Part shown: piece after piece, positions 29,251 through 41,770 of the stretch
Layout: every line of letters begins with the position of its first letter
Numbering within the stretch: the first letter of the stretch is position 1
Assembly (NCBI RefSeq): GCF_963259705.1
Contig: NC_081853.1
Location: 2,985,019-3,049,018 of the forward strand
DNA: 64,000 nt
Source of the DNA: Myotis daubentonii
Lineage: Eukaryota > Chordata > Mammalia > Chiroptera > Vespertilionidae
Direction of reading: 5' to 3'
Notes under the pieces: model-generated
What the model was told of the DNA's origin: nothing
Databases searched by the model: none
What the model saw: the letters and a program-made list of their open reading frames with translations, nothing else
Program-made: the position numbers and the translations under genes

Positions 29251-32139
29251 GTGAGTATTGTCCCCAGAGACCTCTGTGCCAGACTCCCGCCTCCCTGTCC
29301 TATGTGCACACAAGCCTTTCTGTGGCCACTTTTTATACCTTTTCTTTAATTTTTTATTTCCCAGAACCCAGTGCTTCTGGAAACATTTAGCTTGCTTAGC
29401 AGCATTTTCTAACTTTCCCATGAAAAGGGCCGGCTTCATGCAGCACTACAGGTGTGCACAGCAATAGAGTGGGTGTCAGGTTGCTTTTCTGCCCTCTGCC
29501 TGGCATCCCGGGCCATTATTTCCACCCTCTGCCTCCCACCCTACTTTGTCCCCTGAAGTCAGTGAACACCACTGTGCAGCAGTTTGGTGTGTTCAGGTCT
29601 CGGGGACGCTGCACCTGCCAGGGAGAAAGGGATGCTGTCTGCCTGCTTGTGGGATGAACTTCACTGTGAACACAGTGCGGGAGTGCTATTCCCAGGCAGC
29701 AATGATGGCACAAATGAAAGGCAGCATGATTGATAGGTTGCGGTTAAAATCAGAAGGAAAATTAATAGGAGCGTTCTAGCAGCAGACGGCAGTATAATGA
29801 GCACACACGTGACTGAGTGAAGTGAGGGCAGTGGCTGTCCATGCTGAATGTGAATGGCCCAGGAGCAGGCAGACCCGGCAGAGGCTTCGGCCCCGGTGGG
29901 GGGCCAGGGGAGGGAACAGGTGGACCTGACAGTGCCCAGTTTCTTGGGAAAAGGTCAAAAAGAAGAGAAACCACACTCCCCCAAATGACTGGGTGGGGTG
30001 GGGTCATAGAATGCGTCTGCCTTTAGCAAGGGGCTGCAAAACGATGCCAACCTTACAGAATAAACTGGCTCAGGGTGTGCCTACTGCCAGCCCCTAGAAG
30101 AAGCTGCTCGACTACACAGACTTTCTGAATTACTGATTAACATCTTCTTTGAAGATTATTTGAGCAATAGGAATGGAATATATGACCTGTAGCAATTAGC
30201 AACAGAATGAATTGGCATCTAATGACAGAAAAAATGCTGTCTGCCAGGGTAGGTGTTGGGTTAGTGGGGGGATCTGCAGTTTGAGTATTTAGCATTTGGT
30301 TTAAGCCCAAAGTGATCTGAAAAGGATTTTTAATGCTGGAAATGACTTTTAGTTTATAGGAATAGTCGCTTAGCCTTTTCTCACCAGTATTCCGAGAGAT
30401 GTTCCCATAGATCATGCTTTCTAACGCAGCCTGGGGTTTCTGTTGTATCACACGTTTTCATCTTTAAATCATTGTCATGACAGGAGTATTTATTCGGATA
30501 TTAAGGAAGTTCAGAGCAAATATAAATTGCTATATAAGCTACTTCAAGAAATACTCATTAGAGCAAAAATATCTGAAGTTATTGAATGAAAGGATACTAT
30601 GTCTCATAATCCTATGGAGTCCAAGGTTTAGTTGATGTATATTTCTATTATTTAGTTTCAAGGATCACTTAAAAAGAAAAAAAGAAAGAAATTTGGATAA
30701 AAACCTCTGGCAACATTTTAGAGTAATGTGACTTTTGCTGTACAAGATAAAGTCACTATAAAGTTAATTTGTTTAACAACTTTGAATTAACCCCAGTATT
30801 ACCAGAAACCATGTTTTACAGCAGTCAGCATAATTTTTAACAAAATAAAGGTTTCAACTGCTTTTTTTTTTTAAAAAAAGAAACCCTACATAAAGACATT
30901 AAAATGCATATGATTTTTTGCTCAAATCTCACAGGTTCACACTGTTTGCTAAATATAATCATATGTCAATAGCATATTCCCTGTGCCTGCTATCAGTGTC
31001 ATAGACTGTTACTCTTTTTGACCCCATATTTCCATTAAGCAGGTTCTGTAATGGCATAGTTTCCATTCTTGTCCAATGTGCATTACCCTGCTATGATGCA
31101 AATTGTTTCTTAACTGTTGCAGTCTATTGGAATAAATCAAGCTGTAAACTTTACAGCAAGGCTTAAAGGACCTTGTTAGTGCCGTAGCCCAGCCAACGTC
31201 TGGTGTTGAAACAGAACTCGGCATTCTTACTGTTCTGTGACACTCAAATACCATTACATTTTGTTTCTCTTTTGAAACCCTAGAGAGTAGACGCATAATT
31301 ATGGCTTTGGGGCATTATACTTTTATCCTGATAGGAGCTAAAGGAGTTACAAAGCAAAATACTGCAAGCTCTGCACACACCCTGGGATCACAATGCCGTT
31401 AAACACCAGCCAGCTTCAGTGAACAGCGCTGTTCCCGGAGTGGCTAAACAAAGGAATTACTCGGACGTGAGAGCGGAAATGTGTGGTTTTAGTCCTGCGC
31501 TGGGAGCCCTTTGGGAAGTAGGAGTTGGAGAGAAAGTGGGGCGGGTGTGTGGGGCGGGTCTGCAAGAGAAGAGGCGAGGCTGCAGCTCCCGTTTCTGGAG
31601 ACCCCTGGGTGAGTGAAGCCTGTGCCTCACCCGAAGTGCATCCGCCCGGAGGCCAGGCTCGTCCGCGGTCTGAGCGCCGGGGGCCTGTGCTGCTGCTGCG
31701 CTTGCACTCGGCACCTGCGGGCCGGAAGCTGCTGTCACTCTGGTGTGTGGTCTGGTTGTCACACAGCAAGTCTCATCAGTTCACGTTGCTTGGGGACCAG
31801 CCTGCACTGGGCACTGGGGTTGAGCCAGTAGGCGTGCATGATAGGGTCATAACCTGTGTCTTTGGGGTGCTAATAATCTCACTGAGATTTGGCTGCACAT
31901 TTAGGGGAGGGGGGAATACTCCCTAACGTGAACTGTGTCGGCAGGCTGATGATTTTTATTGATTTCATTTTGCCCAGCAAAATATTTGTCAGGCTAAAAC
32001 TATAAAGCAAGAACTTCCTGATGACTGTTGGATTTCTTTTAGGTCCTCCCACCCCCTCCAGTCCATAGTCTTATATCATCTCAACATCATCAAATTCAGA
32101 TTTGTAAACCTGAAAAGTTTTAATAAATATGACAAAAAT

Positions 32140-32530
32140 TTTTTTAAAGTAATACTGGTGCTGATGAGGTTGAGTCTAAATTGATATAGTCCCTTTGGAA
32201 ATGATTATCACAACAAATCATAAGAACCATAATGATGTTTTGGCCTTTGCTCTAACAGTTTCATTCTTAGAAAATTATCCTAAAGAGGTAAATCAACAGA
32301 GGGAGAAAGATTCATGGATAGAAGTCGCCACTGTGTTCTACAAAGATCAGGAGGGGACAGTCACAAACAGAGCAGTGAGGCTCCAGACCCGTGTGAATGG
32401 CGTCTCACAGGGCCATGAAGAGTTCACTGGAGAGCCAACAACAGGGACGATGGTCTCCCGCTGTATTCACAGGATATGGAAGTATGACCCCACATGGAGA
32501 GGATAGGCAAAAACCAAACGCCTCCCCTAA
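32140..32530 (+). mobile_element. Degenerate L1 3'-end fragment
   Basis: Matches the familiar old-L1 stretch with tttcattcttagaaaattatcctaaagag and neighbouring words, much decayed. No intact reading frame. Confidence 0.55.
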
Positions 32531-34057
32531 TTAGGAGTACGGGAGCCTTTTTTTAAAAAGGAATAATAATCAGTACACCTACCTAATCCTTCCCAGAAGA
32601 GTGCAGGGGATCCTGCCAGGGCCGACGGTCCAGGCATGTCCCGCATGGTGTGCAGTGGGCAGGAGGATGCCATGCTCAGGACTGCTTCCAGCCTGAAATT
32701 CTTACTAAGTTTTGAACCACAGTTTCACTTTACAGAGGGCTCTGCAAGTTATGTAGTCAGTCCAGGTCTCACTGTAGAAGCACAGACAAATAGGACCATC
32801 GGAAAACTGAAAGTAGATGGGCCACAGCTAGTGAAGCGTGTTATTACACAGCTTAGCTACATTTTATTTTGCAAGTAGTTTTTAAGAATACGGCACGATT
32901 TAGGAAAGCGCTTCATCCTGCCCGCGGCCCCCTCCGCGCTCGGTTCGGATCTGGGTTTTCTGAAGGTTCGCAGGGCCAGGGGCGGCACACAGCACTCCTG
33001 TTTGTTTAAGTGGCTCAGGTGGCCTTCGGGTTTGGGCACAGCATCAATTACCCAGGAAGCCCGCCCGCCGTCCACAGGAACCCCTCTTATCACTAATAAT
33101 AACTGATAATATCAGTTACAACATCCTCCCTTCTGCGGCTGTCCCAGGAAGGGCCTTTAACTCAGCAGAATGGCTCTTTTACATATCAAAGCCCTGTAAC
33201 ACAAAGTAATTTGTATTTGCAAAGGCCTGGCTGTAAATATGATTTACGAACATTTCTCAGTTTTTATCAGAGTGATGTCCTGCCATCGCTGTGGGCCCCT
33301 CCAGCTGAGCCGCGCTCAGTCCCTAATGAGGCGGTGGCGGCCTCCTCCAGGCCTTGCCTGCCCTGCCCCGGCGGCCTCCTGTGGGGCCTTGTTTACAGCT
33401 GACAGCCTTACTGTTCTGACCGGGCTCCGCTTTCTTATCATCTTGTTGTGTTGAGGGAGCATTTTCCTCTTCGTTTGTGTTTCCTGGCAGGGCTTTTCTT
33501 GCCTTATTGACAGTTTGTAAAAATATGCATTAATTTGGAGTTTCAAGCATGTATCATGGTGTCTCTTTGCTGTGTTTGCTTGAAGTTGATTAATGATCGG
33601 ACTCCACTTGGGTCGTTCTCGGGAGAGTTCTCTCGCGGGGTCCGCATGCTAACGAGCAACGCAGCACAGCCTCCGCTCTCGCGGCCCGCAGACCCCGGTT
33701 CGCGTGGTGATGTGATTTGTAGTCATCACCCAGGATGCCACAAGGGCGCCAGTTTCCTGTGCTCAGTGTGGTCCTCTGACCAGCAGCATCACCGGGGAGC
33801 GTCTGCACATGCAGTCTCAGGCCCCCAGACCCACTGAGTCACAGCTGCTTCCTCATAAACCCTCAGGGAATGGGGTGCCCAGGCCTGAGGCCCCTGGGAG
33901 GATGGCCGCTCAGCCCAGAGACCGCCACGCTCCAGCCACCAGGGCGGGAGCACCTCCTGTGGCCAGGATGCCTGCTCTGGGCTGTCCTGTCTGGTGGCCT
34001 TGCCTACACCTGGCCTTGAGCATTTGAAATGTGGCCAGTGCAGTGGAGACACTGAAT

Positions 34058-34294
34058 ACTTTTTTCATTCTATTTTTTTAAAAATATAGTTTATTGATTT
34101 TTTACAAAGAGGTAGGGAGAGGGATAGAGAGCCAGAAACATGGATGAGAGAGAAACATTGATCAGCTGCCTCCTGCACACCTCCTACTGGGGATGTGCCC
34201 GCAACCAAGGTACATGCCCTTGACCGGAATCCAACCTGGGACCCTTGAGTCCGCAGGCCGATGCTCTATCCATTGAGCCAAACTGGTTAGGGCA
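34058..34294 (-). mobile_element. VES SINE (minus strand) near the terminal exon
   Basis: Complete VES in reverse complement with tail tttattgattttttacaaag and head ctctatccattgagcc. The 11-bp duplication agacactgaat is perfect at 34047-34057 and 34295-34305. It sits 161 nt upstream of the FOXP1 exon 21 acceptor. Confidence 0.95.
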
Positions 34295-34348
34295 AGACAC
34301 TGAATTTTAAGTTGCATTAATTTTCATTTAAATAGCCGCCGTGGCTAG

Positions 34349-34600
<252 letters not shown>

Positions 34601-35053
34601 ACGTCTGGGTAGGCTGACCCCAAAAATGAAGATTGGAAAAAAACAAAACATGTCAAAAATGAGCAGTGACATTGTTCTCCATTTGCTGTACAGTCTGGAG
34701 GAGTCACACTGCATTTTGACAAAACTCTGAAAGGTGTAACTCAGTGCCATCCAGAACCCCATTTGGGAGTATTTTTGATTTTTCTACTTTTTGTTGAAAA
34801 AAGGAATTTGTACTCTGTGCATTGGATGGACTTGTTTGGTACTTGGGATTTTCCTCTCTTAACAGTCAACATCTGTTGTAAATTTGCTAAACTGATTCGC
34901 TTTTAGCAGCAGACTTTGAACTGCAGTCCTGCCGACGTTGGACCCTGAGGACACCCAACTGAGCATGTGCACCTAGGCTGCAGCCACGCCTCTCCCAGCA
35001 GCGGCGGTCCAGCCCGTGGGCGGCCTGCTCGCACAGCACTGCATGTTGATTAT

Positions 35054-35060
35054 CACTGCC
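35054..35060 (+). promoter_or_regulatory. miR-34 seed match 1 (CACTGCC)
   Basis: 7mer match to the miR-34a/449 seed in the FOXP1 3'UTR. miR-34a is known to repress FOXP1 in B-cell development. A second site lies at 37898-37904. Confidence 0.5.
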
Positions 35061-36211
35061 TTTACTCCAGCGCGGGGTTTTGTTTGTTTGGGTTTTTTTG
35101 CTTCCAGTTGGGATGGGGAAGGCCTTTGTGTGGTTATTGGGGGGAGGGGGTTAAAAGTAATTATCCCAGACTTTTTAATGTATTGCTTTTTCTTCTTATT
35201 GCTTCTCCTCTACCATTTTAAGTTCTGACCTCAGGCCTCCGCCGGGCCCGCGGCCTCCTGGAGGCTTCACGTTCTCTGTACCTTGTGATGAATGTTACAG
35301 GTGTTTTTATTATACAACGCTGAATGTCATTTCTTGTTGGTAGTTTTCTGTCACTCATTCCATTTTTCTTCAGACATCACCATGTTTTCTCTGAAGTCAG
35401 AAAACATTCCGTTTTGGTCTTTTTCAAAAAGGTCCCAAATGCTGCACTCTACACATGCAGGTCCTTGCGCAGAGGGGGCCTGCAGAGAGAGAATGGATGA
35501 CAGAAAGCGTGGGCTCGGGAGCAGCGCAGGGTCCGCCACAAGCATGCAGGAGCGGGAAGGGCTGGCTCAGACCCGCCGCGTTGATTTTGCAGCTGCCTTC
35601 ATCCTCGGGGAACGCCACAGCGTCCCAGCGGCACCAGGAAACGGAGCACCCCACACATCTCATCGTCTGGAGACTGACGCCTGGCTGTTGGAGGCTCACC
35701 TGTGTGGAGCCCGGGGACCAGCCGTGCTAAACCCGTGCGGGTCGCTTTGTTTGCCAAGTGGCCAGAAAGCTTCCCGAGCAGCTCTGCTGAAGGTGGTGGT
35801 GGTGGTGGATCTAAACATCAGTTCAGACCTGCTTGGTGGCATCAATCTGTGTGGATGCAAATTAGATTTCAGATGGAACTTGTGGGAGTTAATGGAGACC
35901 GAGTTCAGCAGATGCTGAAGTGTTCATTTCACATGTGCAGATTTGCTGCTGCAGCTCAGTGTGTGTGCCATGTGACACACCAACCCAGTGTCAAAACTAA
36001 CGTAGGAGACCCGGAGCGAGGGGCGCGTCCAGGGGGCCTCTGGGGAAGGGGCGCGGTGTGAGGGTCGCGCCAGTGCCGCCGGCCTGGAGCGCTGCGCGCC
36101 TGCAGCCTGCGCCCTCCGCCTCGGTTGCTCCTGGAGGACCGTCGCTCTTGTTTTTAGTTTGAGAGCCCTTTGGAGCTTAATTTATATTCTTTGTACCTTT
36201 TTTCTAAAATT

Positions 36212-36219
36212 ACCAAAGA
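36212..36219 (+). promoter_or_regulatory. miR-9 seed match 1 (ACCAAAGA, 8mer)
   Basis: 8mer complement of the miR-9 seed. miR-9 regulation of FoxP1 in spinal motor neurons is established. A second, 7mer site lies 187 nt downstream. Confidence 0.55.
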
Positions 36220-36398
36220 TATTACACAAAGGTAAATTATGTTCTCTGTTTTATGCTTTATCTGATGAAGCCAAATATCCTCTTATTGTTGATCAAAGGA
36301 GGCGAAGGAATTTAGAGGCGATTGATGAGATGTAGGCTGTTGCTAAGCTGAGGAAGAGCTGCTCCTTCATAAATTTAGAAGGCCAAGCAGATGATGGA

Positions 36399-36405
36399 AC
36401 CAAAG
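36399..36405 (+). promoter_or_regulatory. miR-9 seed match 2 (ACCAAAG, 7mer)
   Basis: 7mer-m8 complement of the miR-9 seed in aaccaaagttg. Confidence 0.5.
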
Positions 36406-37428
36406 TTGTTACTTTTTTTAGTTGTTGGTTTTTTTCTCTGCTGTATCTCTACAAAGACCAAAATTCATTCTTGTAAAGAGAGATTATGGGGCTACTGAGA
36501 TAAAAATAGGACACAGTATTAGAGCAGTAAACAAAGGAAGGGACTCCCGTCTCAAAAACACACGCCAGTGCCCTGAGAACCAGGGTGTCCGGCAGATGAG
36601 ACAGTTACCACAACTCAGAGGCTAGACGGGCTCCGCGGTGGAGCTGCACCGTCCGATGTTAGCCCGAGAGCACACTTTCTGCAGGAGATTGGATGCCACG
36701 CTGGTTTAAGGACTGTGCTGTGGTCACTGTGGTAATCTTGGTTTCTCTTGGCATATATCCTCTTTCCTTATTTTGTTTAAACCTTTTTTTTTTCTTTTTT
36801 TTCTGATTAGGCTTTCGCCAGCATTTTTCATTTTTTTTTAAAAGTAACACTCCTGTCCACTCGTAAGCTTGGTACAAAAACTCCTGTGGCGGTTGACTTG
36901 GAAGCGTCTCGGCTTTCTGTCCCGGCGCAGCCTGTGGCCACGCGAGACCGTCAGCCTTCCCGGCCACGCAGCTCGGGGTGCAGGCAGCAGCCAGCGGGGC
37001 CGGGGAGCGGGCCCTGTGCTTCTCAACGGAGTGGTTGCTGGTTAGTTTGGTATTCAAAAGAGGATACAAATCTGGTAGATTAGTTCATTCTCAGCATGTG
37101 TAGCTAGACATGAGTAAAGATAACAGCATGAGAAACTGTTAGTACGCATACCTCAGTTCAAACCTTAGGGAATGATTAAAATTTTAAAAAAAGTCACTCA
37201 GTTGCACTTAGTCGTATGTCTTGCATGCTTAGTCTAAAGACTGTAGCAAAAGGTAAAAAGGAAAAATTAGACTTTACATATCGTTGCAGGTATCATAGCC
37301 TTGCAGGAGAACCAACTGAAAAAAATTCTCAGGCTTTACAGCAAGCAAACTTCGCTCTGATTTTTACACTTCTGATTCTGTACCCCGGGGGCTGTCCTGG
37401 TCGCTTCCCTGGGGATGGTTTATTATGT

Positions 37429-37436
37429 TGTACATA
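37429..37436 (+). promoter_or_regulatory. Pumilio-type element (TGTACATA)
   Basis: Exact fit to UGUANAUA, the Pumilio recognition element, in the FOXP1 3'UTR. Confidence 0.5.
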
Positions 37437-37897
37437 TATCCCAACGTGTCTGTGTGAATCTTCGTCTTTTTGGGGGAGGGAGGAGGGCGGTTCTTTTTTT
37501 TAGATATTGTTCCTAAAAAGGAATAAATGCATACACCTGTTTGTCAAAACACTTTTGCTTTTTGTGCAACTGCTTTATATTCATGATACTTAAAAAATAG
37601 CTTTGGGGAAAAAACTACTGTATGTAATGGAATTGCAGCATATGCTGCACACGTATTTTATTTAGTTATCCTTGCTTTAAGAATACTGGATGACATTTCC
37701 TGACACGTGGGAGAGAGAAATTCCCTAACCTTTTTTTCTTTTGCTTTTAAATTGTAACATAGTTAACAGACTTTTTCCCCCCCCTCTTCTCATTGATTGG
37801 AGCATTTTGTACAGGTTTTTTTTGTGTGTGTGCGTGCGCGTGGGCATGTGTGTTAATCTGTTTTTTTGATACATTCCTAACCATTGTGTCTATCCTA

Positions 37898-37904
37898 CAC
37901 TGCC
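37898..37904 (+). promoter_or_regulatory. miR-34 seed match 2 (CACTGCC)
   Basis: Second 7mer-m8 match to the miR-34a/449 seed, in cctacactgccttcc. Confidence 0.5.
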
Positions 37905-38427
37905 TTCCTGGTGATCTTAAACAAGTTCATACATTTGAAAAGAGAAAAAAAAATGTTTTAAACAATGTTTTCTCCTGCTGCAGTAAATATTTTGCATGAT
38001 GAAATTGCAGGGTCACACTTTCAAAGTTTATCAGTGAAGTGGTGATTAATGGCGAGGAGTGTCAAAGCTATTGAACGTTTTGTATTAAAAAAAAAAAAAA
38101 ACTTTACAAGGTGCCAAAATGTAAACACAATTTGTTACATATTTTTTTCCAAGGAAAAGCATACTTTCGGGACATAGTCCCTCGTATCAGGCTAATGCAC
38201 TGTCAGGCATGCCGACCCATCCCTCTGGTCCCTAGAGCCTGTGCTGCCAGCCGAGTTCCGCTGCGGGACCAAGGGCCGCCAGCCGGCCCCACGGACAGGA
38301 CAGCTCTGACACCGCCACATCCCATCACCCTGTAACCAACACCCTGGATTCTTAACCCCCAAAATGATGTAAATCACTAGCTTTTTTATTGTGAAAAAAA
38401 AAAAGTTAAATATTTCCTCTCCTTTCC

Positions 38428-38435
38428 ACATTCCA
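38428..38435 (+). promoter_or_regulatory. miR-1/206 seed match (ACATTCCA, 8mer)
   Basis: 8mer complement of the miR-1/206 seed. 7mer versions (ACATTCC) also occur at 35404-35410 and 37871-37877. FOXP1 has been reported as a miR-1 target. Confidence 0.45.
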
Positions 38436-38835
38436 GCTGAGCTCCATTTCCAAGGGTGCAGAGAACATGCGTTGTAAGGGTTTGCAGAGTTGCTACCTTT
38501 TGGTTAATGGTACACCCTGTTGACACTTTGGATGTGTTTGCGAGTTGGTTTTGCTTTTTTATCCTGAGAATGAGACTTGTAATCTAAAGGCATCCGTGGG
38601 CCCAGTGCAGTTCACACGGTCTCCCCCCCAGACGCCGGGACCGTGCTCGCCCGCTTCGAGGGTGGGCGCTGCCAGTAACAGGAATCTTTCTGTTTTGTTT
38701 TGTTTTGATAAGACATAAAAGAAACTCATTCCTTGACATCAACTGTAATTCCATCATTCCGTGTCTGTGGATGCAGACAATAAAAAAAAATGTGTAGTCA
38801 GTACTGATTACTGACATGATAGCATTCTCAAATGC

Positions 38836-38841
38836 AATAAA
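38836..38841 (+). terminator. FOXP1: FOXP1 poly(A) signal (AATAAA)
   Basis: AATAAA is followed within 30 nt by the GT-rich stretch ctggttgttcacactggtgg, the expected downstream element. Cleavage is expected near 38855-38875. Another hexamer lies 57 nt upstream (38779-38784), so ends may be heterogeneous. Confidence 0.8.
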
Positions 38842-39700
38842 ATGCTGGTTGTTCACACTGGTGGTAAAAGTCGCCACAGCCTAAGTTTCTTTCCCCTTCT
38901 CACCGGCTGGTCCTGTCTGTTGGGCATGTGCCCTGGGTTTCATCAGCTGCTTCCAACACGGAATTAAGATCATTGGGAACGGAGAGCTTTCAGCATCACG
39001 GAGGCCTGAAGCTCTCGTCCTCGGGCTTCAGGTACAGCCTCCACTTAGAGAATCGGGAAAACAGGAGCGAGGCGGCTACCTTTTCTCTCAAGGAAGCACA
39101 CCCTTATTTTTCTTGATCAAATTTTATAGAGAAAAACAAAATGTTTAATAACTAGCATTAAGAGCAAACTGAAATTTCAGAGGAAAGCAATATCATGAAT
39201 AATTCATTAGAATTTCACATCTGCAAGATTAGTCATCCAAATAAAATGCTAATGTCAAAAACATGCACCGTCTATAATATTCTCATCAAGAAATCTTTTT
39301 GCATATAATGATAAATGCTTAGAACAAATGATTTTATAAAAATATTCTATAAAAAATATGTTAGATTAGTGCACTCAGTGAAGGAAACAGTAGAGCACCA
39401 GTAACTATTCCAGAAGAACCATCTTGATCTTGAGATTTTTAAAAAACTGCATACCTTTAATAAAATTTCTTTTTAATGTTATATTGTATACACTAAGGAT
39501 TAATGAATTCGGGCATCATCTTTCAGTAAAAATTAAATTGGTCTCTGGCAACAATTTTCAACCTTTTCTATCGCATGACACACATAACCTAATCACCAAA
39601 ATTCTGTGTTAAACCAAAAAAGGTGTTTTTTTGTTGATTTGGCCCAAAAAAGTATAATTTTGATTCACACTAGATGGCTAGTTGGTTCTTGTCATTTCTT

Positions 39701-39916
39701 CAAATATGTTTTATTGATTTATTTAGAGAGAAAGGGAGGGAGAGAAAAACATGCAAACATTGGTGAGAGAGAAAAATCAACCGGCTGCCTCCTGCACTCC
39801 CCTCCTGAGGATCAAGCCCACAACCTGGGCATGTGCCCGACCATGAATCGAACCAGTGACCTTTTGGAACACGGGACAATGCTCAACCAACTGAGCCACA
39901 CTGACCTGGCTGGCTG
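39701..39916 (-). mobile_element. VES SINE (minus strand)
   Basis: VES body in reverse complement, from the tail atgttttattgatttattta to the head ccaactgagccacactgacc. Flanked by a diverged ttgtcattt-type target duplication (39689-39700 and 39917-39928). More diverged than the copies at 21233 and 34058. Confidence 0.85.
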
Positions 39917-41535
39917 TTGTCATTTTTTATGTGACAATCTAAGGGAAAAGAAGTCAGTTCCCGGTATTTTTAAACTGGTGTTACATGCTTTAAAAATTCT
40001 TCCAGCACATGGGTTGAATTCGCGAGTCTATTGAAAGCAGCACGTGAAGTGGCCAAAGTGTGGTAATAAAAACCGTTACCTACGTGGTTCCGAGCACATC
40101 ACACAAGCGAAGAAGGGACTTGGAGGTGGACCTTGCCGCCTTTACTTGGCAAGACACTGTCATGCTGAGCAGAAGGTAAACGCTCTCCTGGCGGTGTTTC
40201 AGGGAAACCATTGTTCTCATGTCGGTGTTGCTGTGCAGCTGCAGGGGGTCCCCTCCTCGCGGGCAGGCGGGCCGCAGTCCAGAAGTCCTCTACCTGGTAA
40301 TGAGCGAAACCTCAGACCCTCAGTTCTCGCCCGGCGAACTAAGAAAGTACGAGTTAACTGAGATTCCTTAAATGCCAGGCTTACACAGTGCTGCCCACAG
40401 CATAGGCAGCGGGTGAGGTTAAGTACGTACACATATTTGAATAAGCTGAAGGACCCGCCAGGCATGACTGCTTTAGTGATGATACTGCAGGTTGATACCT
40501 AGTACAGCTTTTAATTGAATGTCAGGAACTGTTCTAAAGCACAATCATCATCTTTGACATATTTCAGACTTGTCACTCAGGTAAACCAGGCAGCAAACCC
40601 AAAATACAGGTTTTTCTTTTAAATGAGGACTTTCATATAAAGATCCTAAATTCTTAGGAATACCAGTTTCACACCAACACAGATACATGAGAGTAACACC
40701 CACTTCTCAAAAAAAAAAAAAAAAATCAAACCAAAGTATAATTAGTCTTACTAGATTTTGTCTTTGATATTACACATTTATGTTCAGGGTAGTGATCACA
40801 ATTTATCATTGTAGTTGCGTCAAATAAAAGTATTCCTTGTTAAAATAAAGTGAAGTTGGGTCTGATACTTTCGTTTAAGGAATTGACTGATTGATGAAAG
40901 GTTTAAGACAGAATTCACATTGGAGGGAAATTGAGTCACATTGAAAACACAGGTTTAACTGGAACAATAGTTGGATTAGAAAGCCATCACTCTAAATATC
41001 ACCTACTTTATTTTTAAGCAATATTTGATTTTTTTTAAAGAAGCAAAACCTATTGTTAAGTGACCTTCATTTACCTATTTACATAATGGATATTTACATT
41101 TGAAATTACCAGTCTTTTTTTTTTTTTTTTTTTGGCTCATACTGAGAATATAGGGAAGGAAAAAGACCAGCTTCAAGTTATAATGATAATTTGAAGGTAA
41201 CTGATCTTTCAAGAATTAATTTCAGCCAAAGCAATAATCATTATTTACCAGTGGGTGACATTTTTATCACTCATCATATTAGCAAATTTCCATCGAAAAT
41301 GCTAAAATGGTTCGTCATAAGGCAGATAACTGCTCTAGCTGTAAAAATGACCAACACAAGTGCCGGTGTTCAAACATTAAATTATACTGTAATTAATAAA
41401 GACAGTTAAACTGCCTACTAGCAACAGCAATTTAGGTAACCACATTTGATCGGCTATAAATTGTAACTACATTAAAATTCCAGAAATGTTAGCAATATGG
41501 ATCACTTGATGGAAGTCAGTGATGATCACCAACGC

Positions 41536-41562
<27 letters not shown>
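41536..41562. repeat. Poly-T tract (27 T)
   Basis: 27 uninterrupted T residues with no recognisable SINE or LINE body next to it. Probably a length-variable homopolymer. Confidence 0.85.
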
Positions 41563-41568
<6 letters not shown>

Positions 41569-41599
41569 GGAAGCACAGGTCAAGTTGACCACAAATCCA

Positions 41600-41770
41600 T
41601 GGACGAAGATCAGGCCTTAGCACTTTTCATCTTGTGAAACAAGTAATTACAAAGAGCTGCATCGATTTGGTAAAAAGCTTTAGGTGACATAAATTGTTTC
41701 CTGTTTAGCTTATTGCTCTGATACATAAATGTCACCAAGCCCGGTATTAATTAGGCCGGAGAAGAGCACA
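41600..41770. promoter_or_regulatory. Candidate distal element downstream of FOXP1
   Basis: Non-repetitive stretch with agtaattacaaag, atcgatttgg, gacataaattgtttcc and cggtattaattaggc, mixing homeodomain and forkhead-like words. Conservation is not testable here, so this is only a lead. Confidence 0.25.

Larger units (their letters stand above)
34601..38860 (+). other. FOXP1: FOXP1 3'UTR (about 4.26 kb)
   Basis: Long AU-rich 3'UTR, close in length to the human one. It starts acgtctgggtaggctgacc and is free of recognisable transposons. It holds candidate miR-9, miR-34 and miR-1/206 seed matches and a Pumilio-type TGTACATA at 37429-37436. Upstream AATAAA hexamers at 37522 and 38779 could give shorter forms. 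A genomic A-run follows tattaaa at about 38084. Confidence 0.88.
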
